Positions 9,096-19,019 of a stretch of DNA of 39,989 nucleotides are shown piece after piece (position 1 is the stretch's first letter; each line of letters opens with the position of its first letter). The DNA is from Caballeronia mineralivorans PML1(12). Its GTDB lineage: Bacteria > Pseudomonadota > Gammaproteobacteria > Burkholderiales > Burkholderiaceae. The notes under the pieces were generated by a model. It ran no database searches, was not told the origin of the DNA, and was given only the letters and a program-made list of their open reading frames with translations. Location: positions 1-39,989 of the forward strand of contig NZ_AEJF01000105.1 of the NCBI RefSeq assembly GCF_001028175.1, written 5' to 3'. Both the position numbers and the translations under genes were made by a program.

Positions 9096-12000
9096 TCATT
9101 CCGAAGCTACAACGTCGGTTGACGCTTTGCGATGATGATCCGCCGCCAAAAACATATACATCGCGGGCACGACGAACAACGTGAACAGCGTGCCGATAGA
9201 CAGTCCCGTGAAGATCACGAGTCCCATTGCGTTGCGGCCCGCCGCACCGGCCCCGGACGCGATCACGAGCGGCACGACGCCAAGCACCATCGCCGCGGTC
9301 GTCATCAGGATCGGCCGTAGCCGCACGCCGGCCGCTTCCTCCAGCGCTTCGCGTTTCGACCTGCCGGCGCGCTGCAATTCGTTCGCGAACTGCACGATCA
9401 GAATGCCGTGCTTGCTGACGAGCCCCATCAACGTGACGAGCCCGACCTGCGTGTAGATATTCAGCGACGTCAAGCCGATGTTGATGAAAACAAGCGCACC
9501 GAAGAGTGCCATCGGCACGGAGATCAGGATCACGACGGGGTCTCGAAAACTCTCGAATTGAGCCGCCAGCGCCAGGAACACGATGATCGTCGCGAACAGC
9601 AGCGTCAGGACAAAACCGCCCGATTCCTGCACGAACTGCCGGGACTGCCCCGAGTAATCCGCCGAATATCCCGCCGGTGCAACCTGTGCGGTCGCCGTGC
9701 GCAGGAAATCAAGCACCTCGCCTTGCGACACGCCCGGCACGATCACGCCCGAGATCGTTGCCGAGTTGAGTTGCTGGAAGTGGTTGATCGATTCCGGCAC
9801 GACGTTGTGCTGGATATGCGCAACGGTGGCCGCGGGAATGACACTGCCGTCGGGCGTACGCAAGTAATAATCGAGCACCTGCGATGGATTCAGCCGGTCC
9901 GTCTGCAACACCTGCGGAATGACCTTGTACGAGCGTCCCGCGATCGCGAAGTAGTTGACATAGCCGCCCCCAAGCGCCGCGCCGAGCGCCTGCCCGACAT
10001 CGCTTTGCGAGAGCCCGAGCGACGCCACCTTGTCACGATCGACCACGAGCAAAGCTTGGGGCTTGTCGAGTTTGAGATCACTGTCGACGAAGAAAAACAT
10101 CCCGCTCGCGCGCGCTTTTTGCAGGACCGCTTGCGACACTTCGTTGAGATTCTCGAACGGCTCGGTCGTGCTGATCACGAATTGCACCGGCAAGCCCTGC
10201 GAGCCCGGCAGCGGCGGAAACTGGAACGCAGCCACGCGCGCTCCGGCGATCTGATTCCACTTCTGCTGCAATTCCTGCTGCAACACGGTCGCGCCCTTGC
10301 TGCGCTGATCCCACGTCTTGAAGAGCACGCCGCCGATCCCCTGGTTGAGTGTCGGCGCGCCGGTCAACTGGAACATCTGCGAGTATTCGGGCAGTGCCTT
10401 CGAGATCTCGAACACCTGGTCCGCGTACATCTGCATCTGCTGGATGGTCGCGTTCGGCGGCCCCTGGATCTGTGACAGCACGATCCCCTGGTCCTCCTGC
10501 GGCGCAAGCTCTGATTTGGACGTCATGAACAGATAGACCGCGCCGCAGAGCAGCAACGCGCCCATCACGACGAACACGGGCCAGGTATCGAGCGTTGCAT
10601 GCAACAGCCGACCATACCCGCGATGAAGACGGTCGAACTGTCGGTCGATGAACTGCGTGAAGCGCCCGGATTCCTGCTCCGCGCGGAAAAAGCGCGAGCA
10701 CATCATGGGCGACAAGGTCAGGGCGATCACGCCGGATACCGTCACCGCGCCGGCAAGCGAGAATGCGAACTCGGTGAAGAGGGCGCCCGTCAGGCCACCC
10801 TGGAAACCGATCGGCACGTATACCGCGATGAGCACGACGGTCATCGCGAGAATCGGGCCGCCCAGTTCGCGCGCGGCGATCAACGCGGCTTCGAAGGGCG
10901 TCTTGCCTTCATGCTTCATGTGCCGATCGACGTTTTCGACCACGATGATCGCATCGTCGACAACCAGCCCGATTGCGAGCACGAGCGCGAGCAGGGTCAG
11001 CAGGTTGATCGAATACCCAAGCAACTGCATCACGAAGAACGTGCCGATGAGCGACAACGGCATCGCGATCACAGGCACGATGACCGCGCGGAAACTGCCG
11101 AGGAACAGGAAGATCACAGCGGTGACAATCAGCAGCGCCTCCACCAGCGTCTTGATCACTTCAACAATAGCCGTGTTCACGAAGTCCGTCGCGTCGTACA
11201 CGATATCGCCCGTCATGCCGATCGGGAACTGCTGTTGCAGCGAGGGAAAAAGCCGCCGCACGCGTTTGGCTACATCCAGGATGTTCGCATCCGGCGCGAC
11301 CTTGATGCCGATAAACACCGAGCGCTTGCCGCTGAACGCGACGTTGAAGTCGTAGCTGTCAGCGCCGAGCACGACGTTCGAGACATCTTCCAGCCGCACG
11401 ATCGAGCCGTTCTTCTGCTTGACGACGAGTTGCTTGAAGTCATCGACGGTATGCAGGTCCGTGCCCGCGTTCAGGTCGACGCTGACCATCTGTCCCTTGG
11501 TTGTGCCGAGCGTCGCAAGGTAGTTGTTGTTGCCGAGCGCGGTGTAAACATCGGCGGCCGTCACGCCGTGTGCTGCCAAGCGAGTTGAATCGAGCCACGC
11601 GCGCATCGCGAACTGCCGCCCGCCGAGGATCTCGGCCGTCTGCACGCCTTCGATCGAATCGAGCTTGGGTTTGACGACACGCAGCAGATAGTCGGTGACG
11701 TTGTTGCTCGGCAGCACGTTGCTATAGAAGCCCATGTACATCGCGTCAGTGGTCTGTCCCGTCTGGACCGTCAGGACCGGCTGCTGGGCTTGCGGCGGCA
11801 ACTGGTTGCGCACCGACGCGATCTGCGTATTGATTTCGGTCAGCGCGCGATTGGCGTCGTAGTTCAGGCGCAGTGTTGCAGTGATGGTCGAGACACCGGT
11901 GCTGCTTGTTGACGACAAGTAATCGATACCCTGCGCCTGCGCGACCGCGGCTTCAAGCGGCTGCGTGATGAACCCCGCGATAGTGTCGGCGTTCGCGCCA

Positions 12001-12155
12001 TAGTAAGCGGTGCTGATGGTCACGACGGCGTTTTCGGTCTGCGGATATTCGCTGACTTTCAAACTCGCCAGCGAGCGCAATCCAAGCACGAGGATCAGCA
12101 GGCTCACGACCGAGGCGAGCACTGGCCGCTGGATGAAGAGATCGGTGAATTTCAT
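9096..12155 (-). CDS. RND-family multidrug efflux permease (HAE-1 type)
   Basis: 1019 residues, a normal length for AcrB-type pumps. It starts MKFTDLFIQRPVLA with the typical cytoplasmic amphipathic helix and first transmembrane segment. Two periplasmic loops alternate with twelve membrane segments. The proton relay is visible as LAIGLVVDDAIIVVEN (the Asp-Asp pair of TM4). The loop signatures KVSEYPQTENAVVTI and ARELGGPILAMTVVLIAVY support the family. The pump exports drugs or other amphiphiles using the proton gradient. It is the third gene of a three-gene operon, starting 12 bp after the fusion-protein gene stop. Substrate range cannot be predicted. Confidence 0.95.
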   Translation of the reverse strand: MKFTDLFIQRPVLASVVSLLILVLGLRSLASLKVSEYPQTENAVVTISTAYYGANADTIAGFITQPLEAAVAQAQGIDYLSSTSSTGVSTITATLRLNYDANRALTEINTQIASVRNQLPPQAQQPVLTVQTGQTTDAMYMGFYSNVLPSNNVTDYLLRVVKPKLDSIEGVQTAEILGGRQFAMRAWLDSTRLAAHGVTAADVYTALGNNNYLATLGTTKGQMVSVDLNAGTDLHTVDDFKQLVVKQKNGSIVRLEDVSNVVLGADSYDFNVAFSGKRSVFIGIKVAPDANILDVAKRVRRLFPSLQQQFPIGMTGDIVYDATDFVNTAIVEVIKTLVEALLIVTAVIFLFLGSFRAVIVPVIAMPLSLIGTFFVMQLLGYSINLLTLLALVLAIGLVVDDAIIVVENVDRHMKHEGKTPFEAALIAARELGGPILAMTVVLIAVYVPIGFQGGLTGALFTEFAFSLAGAVTVSGVIALTLSPMMCSRFFRAEQESGRFTQFIDRQFDRLHRGYGRLLHATLDTWPVFVVMGALLLCGAVYLFMTSKSELAPQEDQGIVLSQIQGPPNATIQQMQMYADQVFEISKALPEYSQMFQLTGAPTLNQGIGGVLFKTWDQRSKGATVLQQELQQKWNQIAGARVAAFQFPPLPGSQGLPVQFVISTTEPFENLNEVSQAVLQKARASGMFFFVDSDLKLDKPQALLVVDRDKVASLGLSQSDVGQALGAALGGGYVNYFAIAGRSYKVIPQVLQTDRLNPSQVLDYYLRTPDGSVIPAATVAHIQHNVVPESINHFQQLNSATISGVIVPGVSQGEVLDFLRTATAQVAPAGYSADYSGQSRQFVQESGGFVLTLLFATIIVFLALAAQFESFRDPVVILISVPMALFGALVFINIGLTSLNIYTQVGLVTLMGLVSKHGILIVQFANELQRAGRSKREALEEAAGVRLRPILMTTAAMVLGVVPLVIASGAGAAGRNAMGLVIFTGLSIGTLFTLFVVPAMYMFLAADHHRKASTDVVASE

Positions 12156-12167
12156 CGCGCGGTCTCT

Positions 12168-13319
12168 TTATTGTTCCTGAGGCGTCGGGTTCGGGCTGTC
12201 GGCCGGCTGCACCCGATTATCGATGACAAGCGGCGTCCCGTTCTTGAGCTTCAACTGGCCGCTGGTCACTACTTGTGTGCCCGCATCGACGCCCTTCAGG
12301 ATGGCGACCTGATCGCCGCGTGTAGGACCGGGCGTGACAAACACCTGCTGGGCGACCGGCAGTGTCTTGCCTTGCGCGTTCGGCTGCGTGCCGGGTTTGA
12401 CGAGGAACACGGTGGCGCCATAGGGGTTGTAGGTGATGGCTGTCTGCGGCAGTGTCAGATAGCGCTGTTCGGTACCCGCGTCGATCTTCACGTTGGCATA
12501 CATGCCCGGCAGCAGCTTGCGCTCACGGTTGTCCACGGTGGCTTCCACCTGTACGTTGCGCGTGGCGCTATCGACTTTCGGATTGATCGACAGGACCTTG
12601 CCCGCGAAGGTTTGTCCGCTGTATGCATTGGTATCGACCGCGACAATCTGGCCGATCGCGAGCTGGCCGAGTTGTTGTTGCGGCAACGTAAAGTCGGCAT
12701 AGATAGGGTCGATAGCTTGCAGCGTCACGATCGCGTCACCCGGGTTGATGTATTGCCCCGGATTGATCGTGGTGATGCCAAGGCGCCCCGCAAACGGTGC
12801 GCGGATGGTCTTCTTTTCGACGAGCGCGGCTTGTCCCACGACTTGGGCCTGCTTGCCTTTCAAGTCAGCGGCGTCTGCGTCGAGCTGCGCCTTGGCGATC
12901 GCCTTGATGTCGTACTGGGCTTTATCGCGCTGATAGACCGTCTGAGCGAGGTCTGCCGCTGCCTGTAACGAATGGAGCAGCGCCACGTCGGTGTCGGCGT
13001 TGAGCCTGACGAGGACTTGTCCGGTCTTCGCTTCCTGACCCGAGCTGAATGCAATCTCGCGCACGAGGCCGGCGACTTCAGTGGTGACATCGACGCCGCG
13101 AACGGCACGCAGGCTGCCGACCGCGGCAAGCTGAGGTTGCCATGACTGGTAGCCCGCGACTGCGGCCGATACGGTGGCCGGTGGCGCGGCATTGCCCGCC
13201 ATGAACTTGGCGAACATATGCGCCTTGAACAGGTTGAAGCCAACCAGCGCGGCCAGCAGCAGGCCGACGCAGATCAGCATGATCACCATTCGCTTGGCCA
13301 TCCGTCGTTTTTCGATCAT
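12168..13319 (-). CDS. Efflux periplasmic adaptor (membrane-fusion protein)
   Basis: 383 residues from the ATG at 13319. AAGGA lies 7 nt upstream of this ATG but only 2 nt before the alternative in-frame ATG at 13325. One N-terminal membrane anchor (~10-30) is followed by a split biotinyl-lipoyl domain (GLVREIAFSSGQEAKTGQVL and IRAPFAGRLG), a short alpha-hairpin, a beta-barrel and a membrane-proximal domain (GMYANVKIDAG). This is the HlyD/MexE-type adaptor linking the RND pump to the outer-membrane channel. It lies between the genes for both partners on the same strand. Confidence 0.95.
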   Translation of the reverse strand: MIEKRRMAKRMVIMLICVGLLLAALVGFNLFKAHMFAKFMAGNAAPPATVSAAVAGYQSWQPQLAAVGSLRAVRGVDVTTEVAGLVREIAFSSGQEAKTGQVLVRLNADTDVALLHSLQAAADLAQTVYQRDKAQYDIKAIAKAQLDADAADLKGKQAQVVGQAALVEKKTIRAPFAGRLGITTINPGQYINPGDAIVTLQAIDPIYADFTLPQQQLGQLAIGQIVAVDTNAYSGQTFAGKVLSINPKVDSATRNVQVEATVDNRERKLLPGMYANVKIDAGTEQRYLTLPQTAITYNPYGATVFLVKPGTQPNAQGKTLPVAQQVFVTPGPTRGDQVAILKGVDAGTQVVTSGQLKLKNGTPLVIDNRVQPADSPNPTPQEQ

Positions 13320-13390
13320 CGTCATGTCCTTGAACGGCAGGGGCAAAGTGCCGAACGTTGGTTTGCAGACAGCGTGTGTTGCTTGCAGTT

Positions 13391-14890
13391 TCAGTGTGGC
13401 GGTGGCGCGCTGGGTGGTGCGTTCCACCAGCCGCCGCCGAGCGCCTGAAAGAGGGCGGCGGTATCGGCATAGCGGGACGCCTGGGCCTGCGCGAGACTCG
13501 TCACGGTTTGCTGGTACTGGCGCTGCGCGTCGAGCAGCGACAGGTAGCTCACGCCGCCCACGCGATACTGCCCGCGCGTCAGGTCCAGCGAGTCGCTGGC
13601 GGCGCGCCACGCGTCTGTCTGCGCTCTCAGGCCGATCGCGTCGTGATCGAGCGCGCGCAGCGAGTCCGCCACGTTCTGGAACGCCAGCAGCACCGTTTCG
13701 CGATACTGCGCGCCGGCCTGCTCGTAGGCCGCCTCGGCCGCGCGTTTCTGCGCGCTCAACTGTCCGCCGTGGAAGACCGGTTGCAGCAGGCCCGCGCCGA
13801 GGCTCCATATCGTGCTGCCGGGCTTGAATACTTGCGAGGGTGCCAGCGCCTCTGCGCCGTAGCTGGCGGAGAGCGTGATCTGCGGATACAGCGCGGCGGT
13901 CGCCACGCCTATTTGCGCGCTCGCCTGATGCAGTACCGCGTCCGCGGCGAGGATGTCGGGCCGTTGCCTGACGAGTGTTGAAGGCAGGCTTACAGGCAGC
14001 GTCTCGGGCAACGAAAACATGTCAAGCCGAAATTCGGGCAGCGCCGGGTCGCTGGGCAGCATGCCGGCCAGCACGGCGAGTTGATGCCTTACCTGATCGA
14101 GTGACTGGCGCAGCGGCGGCAGCGTCGCGCGGGTCTGCGCCAAGAGCGTTTGTTGTGCGAGCACGGCTGTGCGGCTCACGCCGCCCAAATCGAACTGCTG
14201 GCCGAGGACACCGAGCTGGTCGGCTTCGTCCGAGGCAATACGCTCCGTGGCTTCGATCTGCGCACGCAACGACGCTTCCTTGACCGCCGCGGTCACAATG
14301 TTCGCAGTCAGCGCGAGATAGGCCGCCTGGAGCTGGTAGTTTTGATAATCGATTTGTGCATGCAGCGCCTCGAGTTCACGCCGCGCGCCGCCGAAGATGT
14401 CGAGCTTGTACGACACGTTCACCGAGGCGTTGTAGAGATTGAATTCCTCGCTGACTCCCGGCTGTCCGAACGCAATGCCGTTCAGCTTTTCGCGGGTAGC
14501 GCCAAGTTGCGCATCGACGCTCGGAAGCAGGGTGCCGCCGGCTTGAGCGGAGAAATTCTCGCGAGCTTGCCGCAATGCTGCTTGCGCGGCGACGATGTTC
14601 GGGCTGTTGGTGAGTGCCTGGCGAATCAGCCCATCCAGCGGTTCGCAATGAAAGAGCGCCCACCATTCTCCGGGAATGTCCTGGCCCGGAGCAAAGCGTT
14701 GCGGCAAACCGGCGGCACCCGGCGCGGAGGCGGTCTGCTCGGGCAGCGGGGCAGCGGTATAGGTGGTGTCGGCAGGCGGCGCCGGGGGCGTTCGATAATC
14801 CGGTCCGACCATGCAACCGGCCAATGCTGCACAGCCGCAAAATGCGACGTACAGGCGCAGTTGCAGGATAGGCCGCTTAACGTTGATCAT
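13391..14890 (-). CDS. Outer-membrane efflux lipoprotein, NodT/OprM family
   Basis: 499 residues from the ATG at 14890. An in-frame TTG at 14896 has a better-spaced GAAGGTGA and cannot be excluded. The signal peptide ends in lipobox LAGCMVGPDY, the NodT-family hallmark. Two outer-membrane-efflux repeats follow (~60-270 and ~280-490), with long coiled-coil helices (NIVAAQAALRQARENFSAQA; PDILAADAVLHQASAQIGVA). It forms the trimeric exit duct of the tripartite pump. First gene of the operon; the promoter should lie in 14891-15288. No dedicated regulator gene is adjacent. Confidence 0.95.
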   Translation of the reverse strand: MINVKRPILQLRLYVAFCGCAALAGCMVGPDYRTPPAPPADTTYTAAPLPEQTASAPGAAGLPQRFAPGQDIPGEWWALFHCEPLDGLIRQALTNSPNIVAAQAALRQARENFSAQAGGTLLPSVDAQLGATREKLNGIAFGQPGVSEEFNLYNASVNVSYKLDIFGGARRELEALHAQIDYQNYQLQAAYLALTANIVTAAVKEASLRAQIEATERIASDEADQLGVLGQQFDLGGVSRTAVLAQQTLLAQTRATLPPLRQSLDQVRHQLAVLAGMLPSDPALPEFRLDMFSLPETLPVSLPSTLVRQRPDILAADAVLHQASAQIGVATAALYPQITLSASYGAEALAPSQVFKPGSTIWSLGAGLLQPVFHGGQLSAQKRAAEAAYEQAGAQYRETVLLAFQNVADSLRALDHDAIGLRAQTDAWRAASDSLDLTRGQYRVGGVSYLSLLDAQRQYQQTVTSLAQAQASRYADTAALFQALGGGWWNAPPSAPPPH

Positions 14891-15288
14891 CGTCAATCAT
14901 CGATTCACCTTCATCGATCCACCTTGGTCGCCTGCGTTCAGCCTCGACGGGCTAGCGAGCGTGCATAGTCAAACAACCTGTATTTCCGATATTCCTTTTT
15001 GCTTTATTCGGTACGGGTAGCGCTAATGCTGACTAAAGCCGACTAAAATTTTTGCATAGCCTAGCACGGTCGATTCATTCGTGGCGCCTATCTGCTTACG
15101 AATGCACGGCGTCCTGAACGCCGGGTTGTATTGGTTGGGGTTTGTACGCTGAGATGAATGCTGCCGCGCCTGATCAAAACGCTGGATTCGTCGCTGGAAA
15201 AGGCGAAAAATCGATGTTAAGCGGCTTACTCTTAAGCCTCTGTTTACCTATCATATAGATGTAATTGCAGCGGACGCGGGAGGGCATC
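14891..15288. other. Divergent intergenic region upstream of the efflux operon
   Basis: About 400 bp without a convincing gene. It must hold the promoter of the leftward efflux operon and of the rightward small membrane-protein gene. A 10-bp direct repeat, GCTGACTAAA/GCCGACTAAA (15028-15047), lies next to an AT-rich stretch (15046-15056) and could be a regulator site. No recognisable terminator or RNA gene is seen. Confidence 0.4.
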
Positions 15289-15507
15289 ATGGAGCAGTTT
15301 GTCAATACGGTGATGGACCTTGTCGGAGCCGCGTCGCGATTGACTTTGCACAGTTCCGCGATTGATCTTCTCAACGTGCTTGTCGGCCTTGGCGGCTTGG
15401 CCCTGGTCGCCGTTATCTTGTTAATTCACGAGTCACATTGGCCCGCTCAAAGACACGCCCACACGGCTGATCACGCCCGGCATTGGTGGATGCATCATCG
15501 GCATTGA
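15289..15507 (+). CDS. Small single-span membrane protein of unknown function
   Basis: 72 residues from the ATG at 15289, chosen because GGGAGG sits about 6 nt upstream. Residues ~25-47 (AIDLLNVLVGLGGLALVAVI) form one hydrophobic helix. The tail is very rich in histidine and tryptophan (HESHWPAQRHAHTADHARH, then a WWMHHRH end), which could bind metal ions. It is transcribed away from the efflux operon from the same spacer. I do not recognise the family. The good ribosome site and coherent membrane profile support a real gene. Confidence 0.5.
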   Translation: MEQFVNTVMDLVGAASRLTLHSSAIDLLNVLVGLGGLALVAVILLIHESHWPAQRHAHTADHARHWWMHHRH

Positions 15508-15803
15508 GTTGTGCGCGGTCGATGATTCTCGAACGCCTCAAACAGGACTCTGCGTCACTCGACGGAGTCCTGGCGCGCTTTACATTTCATTTCCCAAAGC
15601 CACTCAAAATGGAAGTCAGGATACCTATTGTTCATGGCTATGGCGTTATTGGCCCGGCGTTTATCGCAGGTCTCCGAAGTTTTTAGTTCCTGCTGCTCCT
15701 GGGCGCATTCACCGCTTCTCGTGCTGGACATTTGAAAGATGTCAGCGTGGAGCTTCGTGCCTTCTGCGCTACGCGACGTCTTTTCCTCACCTGAGAGCCA
15801 GGC
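15508..15803. other. Intergenic stretch without a convincing gene
   Basis: A frame at 15483-15686 overlaps the small membrane-protein gene and shows no domain or ribosome site. A 7-bp inverted repeat, AGGACTC (15544-15550) and GAGTCCT (15565-15571), could be a weak terminator for the upstream small gene, but has no T run. Confidence 0.3.
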
Positions 15804-16718
15804 TCAGGACTCAGCATCGAGCCGAAACGAGCCTTCCATGACGCTGACACATTTGCCGCCGATGCGGACCCTTGGCTTGCCGTTGTATGTGTCCACGCTG
15901 GCAATCAAGACGCTCGGGCGACCCATGTCCACGCCTTGACCAACGCGTAAGACAAGTTCCGACTGGCCCCGAACCTGGGCTAGAAGCGCGGCGGCGGCCG
16001 CGGTCGCGCTACCCGTCGCCGGGTCTTCCGTCATGCGCGGCGTGAACATACGTGCTTGCAAATCGCAGTCGGCGCCAGTCACGGCCGGGCCGACATCGCG
16101 CGTATAGGCGTAGATGGACACAGCTCCGTCGATCGGCAGCAAGCCTTTGTAGGCGACGAGGTTCGGCGTACACCTGCGCAGTGCATCTCGAGACGCAAGT
16201 TCCACAACGAGGAACGGGAGGCCGACAGAGGCCACCTGTGGCGCGTGAGCGTTGACCAGGATGTCGGCGGGATCGAGGGAAAGACAGGCGGCTACGCGGT
16301 CTTGCGGCACTTGCGACAGTCGAGCCAATGGCTCCGGCGCAATGAGTTCCGCTCCGACCAAACGCCCTTCTTCTTTCAGTTGGGTGACTGGAACCAGGCC
16401 GGCGGCCTCCTCGAACACGAGTTGATCCGGCAGCGGCGTCTGACTCGATTCCGCCCTTGCAGCCAGCACGAACGCCGTGCCGATGTTCGGATGTCCGGCG
16501 AACGGAATTTCGCGGCTCGGCGTAAAGATTCTCACCCAGGCAGTGTGAGCAGCGTCGCGGGGAGGCAAGACAAAGGTCGTTTCGCTATACGCGAATTCGG
16601 CCGCGATCGCCTGCATCTGGTTCGTTGACAGGCCATTGGCATCCAACACGACAGCGACTGGATTGCCTTTGAATTTTTCGTCTGTGAATACATCTGCTGT
16701 GACATAGCGGCGGTTCAT
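15804..16718 (-). CDS. PhzF-family isomerase/epimerase-like protein
   Basis: 304 residues; AGGGGGA lies just upstream of the ATG at 16718. It has the two-lobed PhzF/diaminopimelate-epimerase fold signatures: the opening VTADVFTDEKFKGNPVAVV, the catalytic glutamate in YSETTFV (Glu46, equivalent to Glu45 of PhzF), FAGHPNIGTAFVL and the C-terminal EDPATGSATAAAAALL. PhzF itself isomerises a phenazine precursor. Most genomic members, like this one, stand alone without phenazine genes and have unknown substrates. It is monocistronic as far as can be seen. Confidence 0.92.
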   Translation of the reverse strand: MNRRYVTADVFTDEKFKGNPVAVVLDANGLSTNQMQAIAAEFAYSETTFVLPPRDAAHTAWVRIFTPSREIPFAGHPNIGTAFVLAARAESSQTPLPDQLVFEEAAGLVPVTQLKEEGRLVGAELIAPEPLARLSQVPQDRVAACLSLDPADILVNAHAPQVASVGLPFLVVELASRDALRRCTPNLVAYKGLLPIDGAVSIYAYTRDVGPAVTGADCDLQARMFTPRMTEDPATGSATAAAAALLAQVRGQSELVLRVGQGVDMGRPSVLIASVDTYNGKPRVRIGGKCVSVMEGSFRLDAES

Positions 16719-16976
16719 GAGTGTCCCCCTGGTTCGATATTGCTCACTAACGACGAGTCTCTATTATTACGTTTAAGCCGTCAGGGCGCCCTGTACAGAA
16801 GTGCAGCGATGGCTCGGGCCAGTACCTCGTATGACCGGAGGTGACTGGTCTCCGGGTTTCTGGAGATCGCGACCAGCCGTAACTGGTTGGCCGTTGCCTG
16901 TCACGACCCACTCTGCCGGCCGGGGGCGCAGGTCTTCAGTTCGAAGCTGCTCGCGAAACCGGTCATTCAGGCCGGC
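16719..16976. other. Intergenic region with a 12-bp palindrome
   Basis: This spacer lies upstream of the PhzF-family gene and downstream of the peptidase gene. It includes the perfect palindrome CAGGGCGCCCTG (16782-16793), about 65 bp upstream of the PhzF start, a possible operator. No gene is supported in the rest. Confidence 0.3.
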
Positions 16977-19019
16977 TTACTCACCCCGCAGCAAACCCCG
17001 TTTGCGTAACATCGGTTCGGCTCGCGGATCACGGCCGCGAAAAGCGCGGAACGCGGCGCGTTGTTCGCGGCTGTCGCCTGCGCTGTAAACGTAGCGTTGC
17101 AGCTTGTCGGCTAGCGTGGGATCGAATGCGTTGCCGGCTTCTTCGAATGCATCGAACGCTTCGGCCTCCAGGACCTCGGCCCACATATAGACGTAATAGC
17201 CGGCCGCATAATATGCGCCGCTAAAGATATGGCCAAAATGCGGCAACCGGTGGCGCATGCCGACCTCCCGCGGCACGCCGATACGCTCGCGCTCGTCCGT
17301 CTCAAACCGGGTGATGTCGATACCGGCAGGATCGTTCTGCAGATGCAACGCCATATCGATCAGAGCCGACGATGTATAAGCAACCGTCTCGAACCCCTGG
17401 TTGAAAGTCTGCGCTGCCCTGATGCGCTCTATCAACGCGGCCGGGATCGGCTCGCCCGTTGTCACATGACGCGCGTGCTTCGCCAGCACTTCCGGCACCG
17501 TGGCCCAGTTCTCCATCAGTTGCGAAGGAAGTTCCACATAGTCTTGCGGAACGTTGGTACCCGAGAGGCGGCCGTAGCTTACGTCGGAGAGCAAGCCGTG
17601 CAGTCCGTGGCCAAATTCGTGAAACAGCGTGCGCACGTCGTCGAAGCTGAGTAGCGTTGGGCCATCGTCGACGCGGGCGAAATTATTGTTGTTCACCACG
17701 ACCGGCATCACCTTGTCGCCATTGCGCGTTTGCCTGCGATAAATATGCATCCAGGCGCCACCGTGCTTGTTGGGCCGGGCATAGTTGTCGCCGAGAAAGA
17801 TGCCCACCCGTTCATCGCCGCGGCGCACTTCCCACAAACGCACGTCCGGGTGATACAGCGGTACGCCGGTTTGCTCGACGAACTGCACGCCGAACAGGCG
17901 TCCCGCGCAATCGAACATGGCGGCACGCATCGCGTCCAGGCTGAAGTACGGTTTCACTTGAGCATCGTCGAGTGCGTAGCGGGCGACGCGTACTTTCTCG
18001 GCCAGGTAATACCAGTCCCACGGCTCTATGTCAGTGGACTCGCCGAGCGCGGCGGCTTGTTCGACCAGGGCCTGCCGCTCTTGTTCAACGCTGGCCTTCG
18101 CCGGCTCCCAAACCTGACCAAGCAGTTCAAAGACAGCGGAGGCTTTGCCGGCCATGCGATCGGAGAGCGCGTAATCGGCAAAGTTTTCGTAGCCGAGCAA
18201 TCGCGCCTGTTCCTGCCGCAACAGGAGTATCTCGCGAGCCAGCGGCCGGTTGTCGCGCGCTGGGGTTTCTCCACGCGTGGTCCAGGCGCGCCATGCGGTC
18301 TCACGCAGATCACGGCGGGTCGACCACGTGAGGAACGGCTGCACGAGCGAACGCGAGAGCGTGATCACGTAGCCGTCCACACCGCGCTCCTTGGCGGCAC
18401 TGCGTGCTGCCTGGCGCAGGGAATCGGGTAGGCCGGTCAAGTCCGCTTCGGTCGTCAAGGGCAACTGGTAAGTCGATTCGTCGGCGAGTATGTTCTGCGC
18501 GAACTGCGTCTGCAGATCGGCGAGCCGCGTGGCGATGGCCGCGAAACGCTCACGTGCAACCCCTTGCAGCGTGCCGCCCGCGCGGACGAAATCGGTATGC
18601 AGGCGTTGCAGCAGACGGTGCTGCTCTTCGCTCAGATCCAGCGTGGCAGTTTGCTGGTGAACGGTATCGAGCCTGGCAAAGAAGCCGGCGTGCATCGCGA
18701 CCTTGCTGTCGTGCGCCGCCAGCAGCGGCGCCATTTCGCGCTCCACAGCTTGCAGGGCGGGCGGCGACTCGGAAGCACACAGGTTTTCAAAGGTCAGCCG
18801 CACACGGTCCAGCCTGGCGCCGGCGGCATCGAACGCGGCCACAGTGTTGTCGAATGTCGGCGCCGCCGGATTTTCAGCTAGTGCATTGATTTCCGCCAGA
18901 TGCTGCTCGAAAAGCGCAGCGAAGGCGGGGGCGAAGTGTTCGCACCGGATCTGCTCGAACGGCGGTAACTGGTAGGGCGTTTGCCAGTCCTGTAACAGCG
19001 GGTTGCTGTGGTCGGTCAT
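16977..19019 (-). CDS. prlC: Oligopeptidase A, M3-family zinc metallopeptidase
   Basis: 680 residues, the normal length of oligopeptidase A. The zinc site HEFGHGLHG is at about residue 465, with the downstream catalytic glutamate region ELPSQLMENWA. The C-terminal YYVYMWAEVLEAEAFDAFEE is typical of the family. The cytosolic enzyme degrades short peptides, including cleaved signal peptides. It starts MTDHSNPLLQDWQTPYQLPP, matching the family N terminus. It stands alone; its divergent neighbour is the ABC operon more than 500 bp away. Confidence 0.95.
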   Translation of the reverse strand: MTDHSNPLLQDWQTPYQLPPFEQIRCEHFAPAFAALFEQHLAEINALAENPAAPTFDNTVAAFDAAGARLDRVRLTFENLCASESPPALQAVEREMAPLLAAHDSKVAMHAGFFARLDTVHQQTATLDLSEEQHRLLQRLHTDFVRAGGTLQGVARERFAAIATRLADLQTQFAQNILADESTYQLPLTTEADLTGLPDSLRQAARSAAKERGVDGYVITLSRSLVQPFLTWSTRRDLRETAWRAWTTRGETPARDNRPLAREILLLRQEQARLLGYENFADYALSDRMAGKASAVFELLGQVWEPAKASVEQERQALVEQAAALGESTDIEPWDWYYLAEKVRVARYALDDAQVKPYFSLDAMRAAMFDCAGRLFGVQFVEQTGVPLYHPDVRLWEVRRGDERVGIFLGDNYARPNKHGGAWMHIYRRQTRNGDKVMPVVVNNNNFARVDDGPTLLSFDDVRTLFHEFGHGLHGLLSDVSYGRLSGTNVPQDYVELPSQLMENWATVPEVLAKHARHVTTGEPIPAALIERIRAAQTFNQGFETVAYTSSALIDMALHLQNDPAGIDITRFETDERERIGVPREVGMRHRLPHFGHIFSGAYYAAGYYVYMWAEVLEAEAFDAFEEAGNAFDPTLADKLQRYVYSAGDSREQRAAFRAFRGRDPRAEPMLRKRGLLRGE

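Noticed and set aside
9408..10475. 355-residue open frame opposite the RND pump gene
   Set aside because: Arginine- and histidine-rich translation without domains, fully antisense to a strongly supported pump gene; a GC-bias shadow.
12168..13808. 546-residue version of the membrane-fusion protein
   Set aside because: The extra N terminus is a shadow of the outer-membrane factor gene; the adaptor's membrane anchor and ribosome site place the start at 13319.
15483..15686. 67-residue frame after the small membrane-protein gene
   Set aside because: Overlaps that gene out of frame, has no ribosome site and no recognisable feature.
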